Origin: a bacterium | Lineage (GTDB): Bacteria; UBA9089; CG2-30-40-21; SBAY01 | Length of the DNA: 16,932 bases | Direction of reading: 5' to 3' | Assembly: GCA_040757115.1 (NCBI GenBank) | Contig: JBFLYA010000075.1 | Location: 1 to 16,932 of the forward strand | Shown: positions 1 through 7,726 of the stretch, one piece after another | How positions within the stretch are numbered: the stretch's first letter is position 1 | Layout of the letters: each line of letters starts with the position of its first letter | Made by a program: the position numbers and the translations under genes | Notes under the pieces: generated by a model | What the model saw: only the letters and a program-made list of their open reading frames with translations | What the model was told of the DNA's origin: nothing | Databases searched by the model: none

Positions 1-165
1 TTATAGTTTATGGTTTATGGTTTATAGTTTATGGTTTATGGTTTATAGTTTATGGTTTATGGTTTATAGTTTATGGTTTATGGTTTATGGTTTATGGTTT
101 ATAGTTTATGGTTTATAGTCTATAGTCCTTCAACTATAAACTATCAACTATAAACTATCAACTAT
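1..165. repeat. Heptamer tandem array with inverted arm
   Basis: Positions 1-126 are exactly 18 uninterrupted 7-bp units (TTATGGT/TTATAGT, last one CTATAGT). The array is cut by the window edge, so its full length is unknown. After a short spacer, 131-165 holds five units of CAACTAT/AAACTAT, which is the same heptamer on the other strand, so the two parts can pair as a hairpin. No gene overlaps it. Confidence 0.95.
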
Positions 166-396
166 CTACTACATTTCAGCGTTAAAATACTTGAAGCAAA
201 GATATTACCAAATTCCTCCAACTCTTTGAGAAACCCTGCTACTTCCTCTTTGAAATTTGATTTGTAATTTTGCATTTTGATATCTAATATTTGATATCTA
301 ATATTTGATATTTATTTATTGTCTCTCCCAAATCCTATTTTGCAGAACCCTATTGGAAAATGGTAAATAAGCAAGCAAGCACCATTACCCCTTTCG
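166..396. other. Intergenic stretch downstream of the cyclase gene
   Basis: No convincing gene is present. A 37-codon minus-strand reading frame (275 down to 162) opens in low-complexity sequence and ends in the heptamer arm, so I do not call it. Positions 276-317 are a short tandem array of 7-bp units (TTTGATA alternating with TCTAATA). I see no clear terminator for the cyclase gene that ends at 397. Confidence 0.6.
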
Positions 397-1854
397 TTAT
401 TTTGCAGATATTACCCTGTTTTTCCCTTCTTCTTTAGCCCGATAGAGTGCCTTGTCTATTTTTTCAACAAACTCAAATTTACTACCGACATCTAACTTTG
501 GATATGTTCCAATACCAATACTCATTGTAACTGAGGTGTTAGGTGGAAGTCCGGAGAAGATATATTCTTCGATTGAGCATCTTATCCTTTCTGCGGTCTT
601 AAAGGCGCCCTCACTATCTGTTTCTGGCATAATCACTGCAAACTCTTCACCACCATAGCGTGCCACAACATCCATATCTCGAACACACCTTTTTAATAAA
701 GACCCTATCCCTTTTAAAATCATATCCCCGGTTTGATGTCCATAAGTATCATTTATCTTTTTGAAATTATCTATATCCCCAATCAACAGAGAAAAGGTTA
801 ATTTATATCTTTTTGCTCGTTGGAATTCAGTTTCCAGGACTTCCTGAAAATGACGATGATTATAACATTTAGTTAAACCATCCGTAATGGCTAAGAGTTT
901 AAATTGGTCATAAAACATCGCATTATTAATCACAATTGTGGCTTCATCCGCAATAATATTGAGTATTTCTATTGTTTCTGGATTAAAGGCATTTTCAAAG
1001 GCACTGGCAAAATATAAAATGCCTATCACTGATTTGTGTGCCCGCATGGGAATACTCAAGGAAGACCTCACCTTTATCGGAGCATCCTTTTTCCCTTTTT
1101 GTGCTGTTGATTTAATCGTTGTTACCCGTAGATTATCCTGACGGACAGTAAAGTCAGCCTTTGTCATCCCTTCAGTTTTTATTTTTGCAATGCACTCGGT
1201 TAAAAAGCTTTCAGATATTGATTGATTTATATAGACCATCATATTTATTGTTTCATCCTGTTCTATCATCACTGAGGCTAAATGATAGTTAACAACCCTT
1301 GTGAGCAACCCTAAAATTTCCTTGATGACATCCTCACAATTATCACAGGTTCTCGCAATTCTATTAATTTCATTTAACAGTGTTGTTTGAAAGAGTTTTT
1401 TATCTAATAGCCCATTGAGGCGATACAGGATGTTATCAATTGTTGTCTTGGGGATTTCTACTGGTTTTTTCTTTCTTTGTTCTTCAGTTTTCTCAAGGAC
1501 ACGAACAATCGCATTAAACAACTCATCAGATTCAAAGTCTTTGATAATATATTCATCTGCCCCGGTCTGTAATCCCCAGAATTTGTCTTTGGGTGCATCT
1601 TGAGAAGTAAGCATAATTACCGGGATGTAAGAGATATTTTCATCGCCTTTTAATAATCTGCAGACCTGGTAGCCATTCATTTTTGGCATAAGCACATCCA
1701 ATAACATTAAATCTGGTAATTCGAGATATGCCTGCTCGATGGCTTCGATTCCATCTTTTGCGACAACGGTTTCATATCCTTCCTTCCCAAGGAAGAATCT
1801 TAACATCTCAACAATGGTTGGACTATCATCAGCAATCAAGATTTTATCTGCCAC
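397..1854 (-). CDS. REC-GAF-GGDEF diguanylate cyclase response regulator
   Basis: This is a cytoplasmic response regulator predicted to make cyclic-di-GMP from two GTP. Residues 1-120 are a receiver domain with the acidic pair D9/D10, phospho-acceptor D53 in LLDVLMP, T83 and K105. Residues 150-310 look like a GAF sensor domain. Residues 320-485 are a GGDEF domain with the active-site motif GGEEF at 401-405. The inhibitory I-site RxxD (R392-D395) has the PleD spacing, so product feedback is expected. The start is GTG at 1854. An AGGAGG lies 13 nt upstream, and an in-frame stop just upstream excludes a longer protein. The start overlaps the end of cheB by 11 nt, which implies translational coupling. 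All key residues are intact, so it should be active. The input signal is unknown. Confidence 0.93.
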   Translation of the reverse strand: MADKILIADDSPTIVEMLRFFLGKEGYETVVAKDGIEAIEQAYLELPDLMLLDVLMPKMNGYQVCRLLKGDENISYIPVIMLTSQDAPKDKFWGLQTGADEYIIKDFESDELFNAIVRVLEKTEEQRKKKPVEIPKTTIDNILYRLNGLLDKKLFQTTLLNEINRIARTCDNCEDVIKEILGLLTRVVNYHLASVMIEQDETINMMVYINQSISESFLTECIAKIKTEGMTKADFTVRQDNLRVTTIKSTAQKGKKDAPIKVRSSLSIPMRAHKSVIGILYFASAFENAFNPETIEILNIIADEATIVINNAMFYDQFKLLAITDGLTKCYNHRHFQEVLETEFQRAKRYKLTFSLLIGDIDNFKKINDTYGHQTGDMILKGIGSLLKRCVRDMDVVARYGGEEFAVIMPETDSEGAFKTAERIRCSIEEYIFSGLPPNTSVTMSIGIGTYPKLDVGSKFEFVEKIDKALYRAKEEGKNRVISAK

Positions 1855-2908
1855 TTCGTGATTTTATCCTCCTCATTATTTCATCTGGTATTTCATCCAG
1901 GGGTAGAATTTTGTCCACACCACCCATTTCAATAGATACTTTTGGCATACCAAATATGGCGCAGGTTTTTTCATCCTGGGCGATAGTGAATCCGCCGGCG
2001 TCTTTAATTGCTTTTATACCAATTGCTCCATCATCACCCATACCTGTAAGAATTATACCCATCGCGGAATCCTGATATGCCTGGGCTACGGATGTAAGTA
2101 AGACATTCCCGGCGGGTTTATGACCACCAACAGGCGGCGTATCTTCTAATTTTATCCGCTCGTTTTTAGTTACAGTCATATGGACAAAAGACGGAGCAAC
2201 ATATACTGTTCCTTTATTAAGTCTCTCCCCATCTTTTCCTTCTCGAATTTCTATGGCACATTCATTATTCCACCAATCAACTAATCCTTTCGTAAATCCA
2301 TCAGAGATATGTTGAACAATGACGATTGGTATCGGGAAATCAACAGGTAATTTAGATAATATTTTCCGAACAGTTTTAGGTCCACCAGTAGAAGAAGCGA
2401 TGCCAATTATCTTGAATTTTGCCTCAGATGGGGTAGGTGTAGATTCTAAAAACTCTTTTTCCTTTTTGAGGAGTCTACCGCCAAGATGAGTAATTACCTT
2501 TACATTTACCAGGATTTTTACTTTATCTATAAGTTGTTTTCTTTTTTTTGAGGCAGGATTTAACAATTCTGAGATATTTGGTCTTTCGATAACATCTAAT
2601 GCCCCAGAATTTAATGCTTTAAATGCAATCTCCATATCTTTTGGAAGTAAGGAGGTAATGACGATAATCGGGGTAGGATGGTAAGCCATAATATGTTCGG
2701 TTGCCTGGAGTCCATCCATAATCGGCATAACTATATCCATCGTGACTATATCTGGTTTTAATTCGGGTATGAGGTCAATTGCCTCTTTACCGTTAGTCGC
2801 CGTGGCAATGACTTTAATCTCTTCTTCACTTTCTAAGGCACTGATAATTGCATCACGGATAATCGCTGAATCATCTACAACTAAAACTTTTATTGGGTTT
2901 TTCATCAT
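1844..2908 (-). CDS. cheB: CheB protein-glutamate methylesterase/glutamine deamidase
   Basis: CheB demethylates and deamidates chemoreceptors in adaptation, under control of a phosphorylatable receiver. Residues 5-125 are a receiver domain with D12/D13 and phospho-acceptor D58. The usual Lys before Pro at the end of the receiver is Arg here (R109 in ERP). Residues 165-345 are the methylesterase domain with catalytic triad S173 (SSTGG), H200 (VQHIS) and D293 (GMGDDG). The length of 354 aa is typical. AGGAG lies 7 nt before the first ATG; the next codon is also ATG. No cheR, cheA or receptor gene is in the window. It is directly followed by the receiver-cyclase gene, so it may serve a non-flagellar chemosensory pathway; that role is inference. 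Confidence 0.93.
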   Translation of the reverse strand: MMKNPIKVLVVDDSAIIRDAIISALESEEEIKVIATATNGKEAIDLIPELKPDIVTMDIVMPIMDGLQATEHIMAYHPTPIIVITSLLPKDMEIAFKALNSGALDVIERPNISELLNPASKKRKQLIDKVKILVNVKVITHLGGRLLKKEKEFLESTPTPSEAKFKIIGIASSTGGPKTVRKILSKLPVDFPIPIVIVQHISDGFTKGLVDWWNNECAIEIREGKDGERLNKGTVYVAPSFVHMTVTKNERIKLEDTPPVGGHKPAGNVLLTSVAQAYQDSAMGIILTGMGDDGAIGIKAIKDAGGFTIAQDEKTCAIFGMPKVSIEMGGVDKILPLDEIPDEIMRRIKSRSGR

Positions 2909-2918
2909 AATGTGTCTC

Positions 2919-3233
2919 CTAATATTTTATACGGAGTAAGACGCGGTCAAAACTTACACCTTTAACGAATGGATGAATATCTGTTTCCACAGCATACTGA
3001 CGAATCAATAATTTTTTTTGTAGCAAATCTTCTATTTTAATATCAGTAACATCGTATCCAAACTCTTTTAATGCCTGCCATACCCGTTCGGCATTAATTC
3101 TATCAGGTCTCATAAAAATATCAATATCTAATGTTGCCCGCGCATAACCATGCACAGGAAAAGCAGTTGCCCCGATTATTACAAAATCCACTTTATGTTC
3201 TTTTAATGATTTCAAAAGGCTTTCTGTATCCAC
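2919..3233 (-). pseudogene. 3'-truncated nucleotidyltransferase-like protein
   Basis: The 104-aa product has the N-terminal core of a nucleotidyltransferase-superfamily domain: GATAFPVHGYARATLDIDIF, with acidic residues D36 and D38 and a later acidic site near D85 (ETDIHPF). Relatives of this small family usually continue for several dozen residues after this point. Here the frame stops after VSFDRVLLRIKY, ten bases before cheB, and the stop codon overlaps the cheB ribosome-binding site. The start is GTG at 3233, with GGAG four bases upstream. It overlaps the 61-aa gene upstream by 41 nt. The lost tail suggests a deletion that fused this gene to the cheB leader. It may still be translated and keep the metal-binding residues. 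The substrate is unknown. Confidence 0.6.
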
Positions 3234-3378
3234 TTTTCTCCAATAATTCTCTCATCTCTTTTGATTTTTTAAACATCATCTCAAATCGCTGACGAGTGGT
3301 AAGAGATAAGAGATACTTTAATTCAAACTCCATTTCTTTTTTTTCATTATCTTTATCTAATTTTAATATTGGACTCAT
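3193..3378 (-). CDS. Small hypothetical protein paired with nucleotidyltransferase
   Basis: This 61-aa charged protein is predicted to be helical (MEFELKYLLSLTTRQRFEMM, then KPFEIIKR near the C-terminus), with no signal peptide or membrane segment. Its start has AAGGAG four bases upstream. Its end overlaps the start of the nucleotidyltransferase-like gene, so the two are translationally coupled. I recall such short proteins beside small nucleotidyltransferases in candidate-phylum genomes, where the pair resembles an antitoxin/toxin-like or MNT/HEPN-like arrangement; that is inference and there is no HEPN motif. A MITE-like element sits just 18 bases upstream of the ATG and has probably separated it from its original promoter. 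Confidence 0.6.
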   Translation of the reverse strand: MSPILKLDKDNEKKEMEFELKYLLSLTTRQRFEMMFKKSKEMRELLEKSGYRKPFEIIKRT

Positions 3379-3388
3379 AACGCTCCTT

Positions 3389-3653
3389 CAGACCAAGTAA
3401 CTGTTCACCGCAAGATGCCACAGAGACGCAGAGAAAAAATTAAAATCTATTCACCAGAGACAGAAATTTTCTTTTTTTTGTGCATTTCGGGTCTTTCGTT
3501 GTTTATTAATCTTTTAATACGGACTTTGGACTAACTGTTTTTAAGCCTTTTTAAACACCGAAAAACGCGAAAAACACAAAAAAAAGATATTTTCCTCTCT
3601 GCGAACTCTTGCGTCTCTGCGGTAAATTACCACCTGAACGGTTACCAGACCAA
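3389..3653. mobile_element. MITE-like element with 8-bp target duplication
   Basis: The element body is 3397-3645. It starts GTAACTGTTCACC, and its other end read inward starts GTAACCGTTCAGG, giving imperfect terminal inverted repeats. It is flanked by identical 8-bp direct repeats CAGACCAA (3389-3396 and 3646-3653), as expected for a target-site duplication. Inside the ends are inverted copies of a CAGAGACGCAGAG-type segment (near 3420 and 3615). There is no coding capacity, so it would need a transposase from elsewhere. The rest of 3379-3708 is low-complexity sequence with no gene. Confidence 0.8.
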
Positions 3654-3708
3654 AGATTCTCATAGATAATTTTTAAAAGTCTGTCGTATGTTCCCTCTCT
3701 TCTCTTGT

Positions 3709-4686
3709 TTATTTCACCACTGCTGGCATAAATTCTGTAGAGCCATAGATACCGTAGATGCCGTGTTCATTGAGCCATTTTGCCCGTTTAAGATAACCCA
3801 GTGCCGGCCCAATGACATTTGCCGCCATTGTTGTTTCATCACCGAGTATAAATTTATGGCTTGAGATTTTCCCATCAAAGGTCTTACCGGTTAATGTCAT
3901 TGTTGTCGTTACTGGTTTTTTAGCATGTCGGGTATCCAGGACTCCACCTACTTCAACCTTATCTCTTAAATCGACTACACCTGCTTTTTGGAGAAGTAAA
4001 TCATCGGCATGTTCCATCTCATGCAATTCTAATATCCCATTTCGTTCGTCTAACAACTTTGTTACATCTTCATCCGAGAGTGCCTTTGCTTTTTCAACAG
4101 TAAATCCGGGTAAATGGGCAATATCTTCACGAATAGTGGCTTTATATGCCTCCCAATTGGCTATTCCGACACCCCACCAGATGATCACTTTTGAAACTTC
4201 AATAAATGATTGAGCGGCTATGACCGCCGCCGCAGTTAATAAGCCTGGTGTTGCCCCGGCGCCAGTAATGTAAGTGTTCTTCGTTGATTTTAGCCCTTCG
4301 TTTAGTTCAAACATCAATTCCATCGCCTGGGTCCTTTTCAGGGCATCAGTCCATACCCCCTGGTATCCAGCATCAATAAACCGTTGAGTAACTCCTGGAA
4401 TGAATTCATTTGGCAAATTAGGCAAGGCGACAAATATGCCATCAATGTCATTACTTAGTTTTATAATCTCGCCAATTGAGTCATCAGACATTTTCCCATC
4501 AGGCATTTTACCCACGGTTGAACCTATTTTAATCTCTTCAATTTCCGCACAATTAAGTCCATCTGGATTAAAGGCAAATCCCTGATGGTCGCAAATAGCG
4601 ATTAATCTCATCTCTTTTTTCAAACTAATAATTTTCCCCGCGGCTTTACCTAAACCACCTGCACCTAACACGGCTATTCGCATCAT
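3709..4686 (-). CDS. Saccharopine dehydrogenase-like NAD(P)-binding oxidoreductase
   Basis: The 325-aa soluble protein has an N-terminal Rossmann fold: MRIAVLGAGGLGKAAG, with the dinucleotide-binding GxGxxG-type loop at residues 8-13. A central GAGATPGLLTAAAVIA segment and a C-terminal alpha/beta part resemble proteins annotated as saccharopine dehydrogenase-like oxidoreductases. The substrate cannot be told; lysine-pathway or carboxynorspermidine-type chemistry are family possibilities only. An open frame extends 49 codons further upstream to 4833, but it is encoded by a repeat element. I choose the ATG at 4686 because AGGAGG lies 12 bases upstream and the Rossmann motif follows at once. An ATG at 4710 is possible but lies upstream of that site. 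It is likely transcribed alone from the promoter at 4866-4895. Confidence 0.7.
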   Translation of the reverse strand: MMRIAVLGAGGLGKAAGKIISLKKEMRLIAICDHQGFAFNPDGLNCAEIEEIKIGSTVGKMPDGKMSDDSIGEIIKLSNDIDGIFVALPNLPNEFIPGVTQRFIDAGYQGVWTDALKRTQAMELMFELNEGLKSTKNTYITGAGATPGLLTAAAVIAAQSFIEVSKVIIWWGVGIANWEAYKATIREDIAHLPGFTVEKAKALSDEDVTKLLDERNGILELHEMEHADDLLLQKAGVVDLRDKVEVGGVLDTRHAKKPVTTTMTLTGKTFDGKISSHKFILGDETTMAANVIGPALGYLKRAKWLNEHGIYGIYGSTEFMPAVVK

Positions 4687-4710
4687 TTTCTTTTTTAGCC
4701 TCCTGCTCAT

Positions 4711-4865
4711 AGTGTCGTGTTGAACAAATAACGCACTGAATTTGATTCTGGTAACTGGTGATTGGTAACTGGTAATTAAATACCGTTTGGCTAAGCTCAG
4801 GACGAAACTATTTAACCAATTACCAGTTACCAATTATCCGTTTGTAGGTTACTCAACACTACACT
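4711..4865. mobile_element. MITE-like inverted-repeat element in a gene leader
   Basis: The ends are inverted copies of AGTGTCGTGTTGA (from 4711) and AGTGTAGTGTTGA (minus strand; the outer end carries an extra AGTGT repeat finishing at 4865). Inside is a second inverted pair made of GGTAACTGGTGATT-type heptamers (about 4748-4773 and 4813-4836). The heptamers match the large array at 12752. No target-site duplication is seen and no gene is encoded. It lies between the promoter and the ribosome-binding site of the oxidoreductase gene, so it would be transcribed as a hairpin leader. Confidence 0.65.
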
Positions 4866-4895
4866 ACACTATTATAATATAAAAAATACTTCTCT
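4866..4895 (-). promoter_or_regulatory. Sigma70-type promoter for oxidoreductase gene
   Basis: On the minus strand TTGCAA (4890-4895) is followed by 18 bases and TATAAT (4866-4871). Transcription would start near 4859 and give a leader of about 170 nt that contains the inverted repeats at 4711-4865. Confidence 0.55.
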
Positions 4896-4934
4896 TGCAA
4901 CTATTTTTGGAAAATCACAAGCAAAATGCTTGTG

Positions 4935-5831
4935 TTACCTGATTTCAACTGGAAACATCACCTTTAATTTTTTATGTAATAATTTAATCTGATATGTAGT
5001 TTCTTTTAAAATCTCTCCATCGACATGGGCTATTAATGACATTGGGAAACTGACAATAATTTCTTTCGCTCGATACATTTTTACCTCTGGGAGCAAAATA
5101 TGGGTTCCTTTTAATACCTTTGGTAGATTACATAGTGCCTTTAATTTACCTATTCCCTGGACAATACATACATCAAATAATCCATCGTCAAGAATAGCGT
5201 TGGGAGTAAGTAAAAATCCTCCACCACACCTTTTTCCACATCCTATGGTTATAAGCAAAGGAATCAGGTTAATAGTCTCATCATCTAAATTAACATTTGC
5301 CTGAATAGGTTTATATTGAAATAATGTTTTTATGACGGCATATAGATACACGGCAACGCCCGTTAAAATTCCTTTATATTTTAAGCGGTGATATGCTACC
5401 TGGGCATCAAATCCTATTCCCAGACCATTAATAAAATATCTGTTATTTACCACGCCGACATCAATCTTTTTAACTATTCCATTAACTAATGTTTTACATG
5501 CCGTTTCAATATCTTTTGGAGAAAGTCCCATCATCCAGGCAAAATCATTACCTAAACCAATGGGGATGATACCTAAAATAGCCTCCTGCTCAAAATCAAT
5601 TATTCCATTTACTACTTCATTTATCGTTCCATCTCCACCAACAGCAACTATTAGATTAAAACCTTCTTCTACAGCCCTTTTGGCTAAAGAGATACCCTCA
5701 CCAGGTTTTTGAGTAAAGGCTGAATCAAACTCTAATCCTTGTGCCGTCAAGTTTTGTTTTATTTTGTCGATTTCTTTATCAAGTCTTCTTTTACCCGCAT
5801 AAGGATTCAGGATTAACTTTAATTTACCCAT
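4935..5831 (-). CDS. Diacylglycerol kinase-family lipid kinase (YegS/DgkB type)
   Basis: This enzyme is predicted to phosphorylate a lipid such as diacylglycerol at the inner face of the cytoplasmic membrane, using ATP. The 298-aa length is typical. Residues 1-130 form the catalytic DAGK domain with NPYAG at 9-13, the nucleotide-binding GGDGT at 65-69 and the PIGLGNDFA motif near 90-99. The C-terminal beta-rich half contains GLGIGFDA, LDDGLFDV (expected metal-site region) and HVDGE near the end. The ATG follows the stop of the small envelope gene after one base (TGA-T-ATG), so the two form an operon with coupled translation. It may recycle diacylglycerol for phospholipid synthesis; the true lipid substrate is unproven. 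Confidence 0.9.
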   Translation of the reverse strand: MGKLKLILNPYAGKRRLDKEIDKIKQNLTAQGLEFDSAFTQKPGEGISLAKRAVEEGFNLIVAVGGDGTINEVVNGIIDFEQEAILGIIPIGLGNDFAWMMGLSPKDIETACKTLVNGIVKKIDVGVVNNRYFINGLGIGFDAQVAYHRLKYKGILTGVAVYLYAVIKTLFQYKPIQANVNLDDETINLIPLLITIGCGKRCGGGFLLTPNAILDDGLFDVCIVQGIGKLKALCNLPKVLKGTHILLPEVKMYRAKEIIVSFPMSLIAHVDGEILKETTYQIKLLHKKLKVMFPVEIR

Positions 5832-5832
5832 A

Positions 5833-6171
5833 TCACTTCCGTTTAGCGTTGATGATAAAACCTAAGACAATTCCCAGTATAGCCAATAAGAGTAGCCCAC
5901 TAACTAACAAGCCTTTTAATTTAATAAAAGATGGGGATTGTTGTGGGGATGGAAATTTTTCTTTTGCCTGAACCTTTGTTTCTTGTAATTCTTCTGGTTT
6001 TTTATACTTTTCCTGGATAATTTTTTGTTTTTCCTGCTTTTGTTTTAAGATTAATTCCCGTATCTGGCTGGGTGGGCCCTGTTCAAATTGCACCGCAGAG
6101 AAAACATACCCGGGAACCAATAATAAAACAAAAATAAAACACCAGGTTAAAACACACATTTTTACATTCAT
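5833..6171 (-). CDS. Small secreted/membrane protein, coiled coil plus C-terminal TM
   Basis: I do not recognise this 112-aa protein. Residues 1-25 are a signal peptide or first membrane segment (hydrophobic run ending VFSA). Residues 35-75 are rich in Lys, Gln and Glu and probably form a helix or coiled coil. Residues 83-108 are a strong transmembrane helix (GLLVSGLLLLAILGIVLGF), followed by the basic tail NAKRK. The topology is an envelope-facing loop anchored at the C-terminus, with the tail in the cytoplasm. It is the first gene of a two-gene operon with the lipid kinase. The -10 element ends only nine bases before the ATG and there is no ribosome-binding site, so the mRNA is probably leaderless. 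A start at the fifth codon (ATG) is less likely. Confidence 0.75.
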   Translation of the reverse strand: MNVKMCVLTWCFIFVLLLVPGYVFSAVQFEQGPPSQIRELILKQKQEKQKIIQEKYKKPEELQETKVQAKEKFPSPQQSPSFIKLKGLLVSGLLLLAILGIVLGFIINAKRK

Positions 6172-6180
6172 ATTGATTAT

Positions 6181-6209
6181 ATTTTAACACAAGATTATGA
6201 GAATGTCAA
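6181..6209 (-). promoter_or_regulatory. Sigma70-type promoter, leaderless transcript
   Basis: Minus strand: TTGACA (6204-6209), 17-bp spacer, TAAAAT (6181-6186). The start codon is at 6171, so the mRNA leader would be only about 0-4 nt. Confidence 0.75.
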
Positions 6210-6229
6210 CTTTTTTATGTTAGCAATTG

Positions 6230-6525
6230 GTAACTATTCACCACGAAGGGCACGGAGAGCACGAAGTGAAATTTGATGAATTATCGAATAGAGTCATTGG
6301 ATGCGCGTAACTATTCAGCCACAGATGGACACGGATGAGACACGGAAAATCCGTGAACCGTGTCCGGGAGCCGTGTCCGTAATTAGGCTGATGGTTTTTC
6401 CTCCTGTTGTCCTTTGCCCTCTGCCTTCTGCCCTCTGCCCTCTGCCCCCTGCCCTCTGCCCTCTGCCCCCTGCCCTCTGCTATTTATCTGTGCCAATCCG
6501 TGTCAATCAGTGGTTGAATAGTTAC
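6230..6525. mobile_element. MITE-like element copy A with CCCTCTG heptamer core
   Basis: The inner element is 6307-6525. It starts GTAACTATTCAGCCAC and ends with the inverse of GTAACTATTCAACCAC, so the 16-bp terminal inverted repeats differ at one base. Its centre (about 6411-6480) is a 7-bp tandem array of CCCTCTG/CCTTCTG/CCCCCTG units. Segments such as ACGGACACGG are shared with the copies at 7790 and 8812. A related fragment, GTAACTATTCACCACGAAGG, lies just outside at 6230. No target duplication was found. A 76-codon open frame across it is repeat-derived. Confidence 0.75.
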
Positions 6526-6533
6526 CTTTAAAT

Positions 6534-7643
6534 TTAGAATTGCTGGATTGTAAAGGTATAAACATTATTTTTTCTACTTTCCTCAATATTAGATTTTCGG
6601 TGAGTAGCATTGTAGTTTAAGTCAAAGGAGATTTTTTTAGTGAGTTGATAAGATAACCCCGAAGATATGGCTTGAAGTTTATCCTCACGAGTGCTATCTT
6701 CCCAATTGCCCTTCATAGAAGTAAAATTTAAATTAAAATTAGTTTTTCTATTCAATCGGCGGTAAAGTCCTATTTTTGCCATTTTTACCTCCACGGGCTC
6801 AATTACCGAACGGGTGAAATTCGTATCCTTCCCGAATGTAAGATTAAGTGATGTCTTTTGATTAATCTGGCGATTAAAGTTTGTCGTAAATGCAAAGGAA
6901 TGAGAATCTCCACCTGCCACTTTTCTGTTTTCCAGTTTAACGATTAATTCACTGTTAATCTCTGGACTCAGTTCGTATTTTATCCCCACCCCCAGAGAGT
7001 CAATGTTCTGGTTAGAAGAGTTTTTATATGCCCTCTTTTTATCTTGATATACCAATCCTGTCTTTAATCGTTTCGTTAAGGTATAATAAATATCAAAAAG
7101 TATTCGATTCTCTTTACTATCGTTTTCATCTTTCTTTCTAAAATTAAAGTCTTCGTATTGATACTTAATGTTAGTTTCAAGTGGAGGTTTTGGGGAGATA
7201 AATTTTATTGTTGTGTCAAAGGTTTGTTTTAAATATTCCCGCCTGGTTACTGAAAAATCCTCTTCGAGTGTTTCTTCTTTATCTTCGATGAAATTTCCTT
7301 GTATCGAAAGAATAAGTTTATTGGAAAATCTATGCCAACCTGTAAGATTAAGGTTATGTTGAACACTTTTTTGCTTAATATCCTTATAATCTAAAAATTT
7401 CACTCTATAGTCTATCTCAGATAGCCATTTTTGAGCAATTATTTTAGTATTTATTCCTGGAATAATTGTAGTTATAAATTCGGCTTTCGGCTCAGTCTCA
7501 AAAAATATATTGTCGTTATATTCAGTTTTTAGAGTAATAAAAATATCAGGTTTAGCTTTATCTAAGGCATAAACTCCTGACGGGGATATAAAGATTACTA
7601 ATATTAGAAGCAGATTACTGATTAATTTTTTTCCTATTTTCAT
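6534..7643 (-). CDS. Outer-membrane beta-barrel protein
   Basis: The 369-aa protein has an N-terminal signal peptide (hydrophobic run ending GVYALDK). The rest is built of alternating polar/hydrophobic strands rich in Tyr, Asn, Lys and Thr, and ends in ...TFTIQQF. A terminal Phe is the usual BAM-complex signal for outer-membrane barrels. The YNDNIFFE segment after the signal peptide matches the YxDNIF motif common in BBP2-like outer-membrane proteins, some linked to polysaccharide export or PEP-CTERM loci. No export genes are nearby, so its cargo or role is unknown. I choose the ATG at 7643 because AAGGA sits five bases upstream; an in-frame ATG at 7649 overlaps that site. It has its own promoter and appears monocistronic. 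Confidence 0.85.
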   Translation of the reverse strand: MKIGKKLISNLLLILVIFISPSGVYALDKAKPDIFITLKTEYNDNIFFETEPKAEFITTIIPGINTKIIAQKWLSEIDYRVKFLDYKDIKQKSVQHNLNLTGWHRFSNKLILSIQGNFIEDKEETLEEDFSVTRREYLKQTFDTTIKFISPKPPLETNIKYQYEDFNFRKKDENDSKENRILFDIYYTLTKRLKTGLVYQDKKRAYKNSSNQNIDSLGVGIKYELSPEINSELIVKLENRKVAGGDSHSFAFTTNFNRQINQKTSLNLTFGKDTNFTRSVIEPVEVKMAKIGLYRRLNRKTNFNLNFTSMKGNWEDSTREDKLQAISSGLSYQLTKKISFDLNYNATHRKSNIEESRKNNVYTFTIQQF

Positions 7644-7667
7644 CAACATCCTTAATTATAATTTATC

Positions 7668-7696
7668 AGTATATCCTAAATTTGGAGTTATGTCAA
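7668..7696 (-). promoter_or_regulatory. Sigma70-type promoter for barrel gene
   Basis: Minus strand: TTGACA (7691-7696), 17-bp spacer, TATACT (7668-7673). Transcription would start near 7661 and give a leader of about 18 nt that includes the AAGGA ribosome-binding site. Confidence 0.75.
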
Positions 7697-7726
7697 GAGG
7701 CTGACCGAGAATTTTTTAAAAATATC

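Noticed and set aside
1-126. Telomere-like end of a linear replicon
   Set aside because: The array continues into an inverted arm and ordinary genes, and similar heptamers occur inside the window, so the edge is probably only the window cut.
162-275. 37-codon minus-strand open frame
   Set aside because: It starts in low-complexity sequence, has no ribosome-binding site and ends in the heptamer arm.
6301-6531. 76-codon plus-strand open frame rich in CPLPSAL
   Set aside because: It lies entirely in a MITE-like element and translates the CCCTCTG heptamers; there is no ribosome-binding site.
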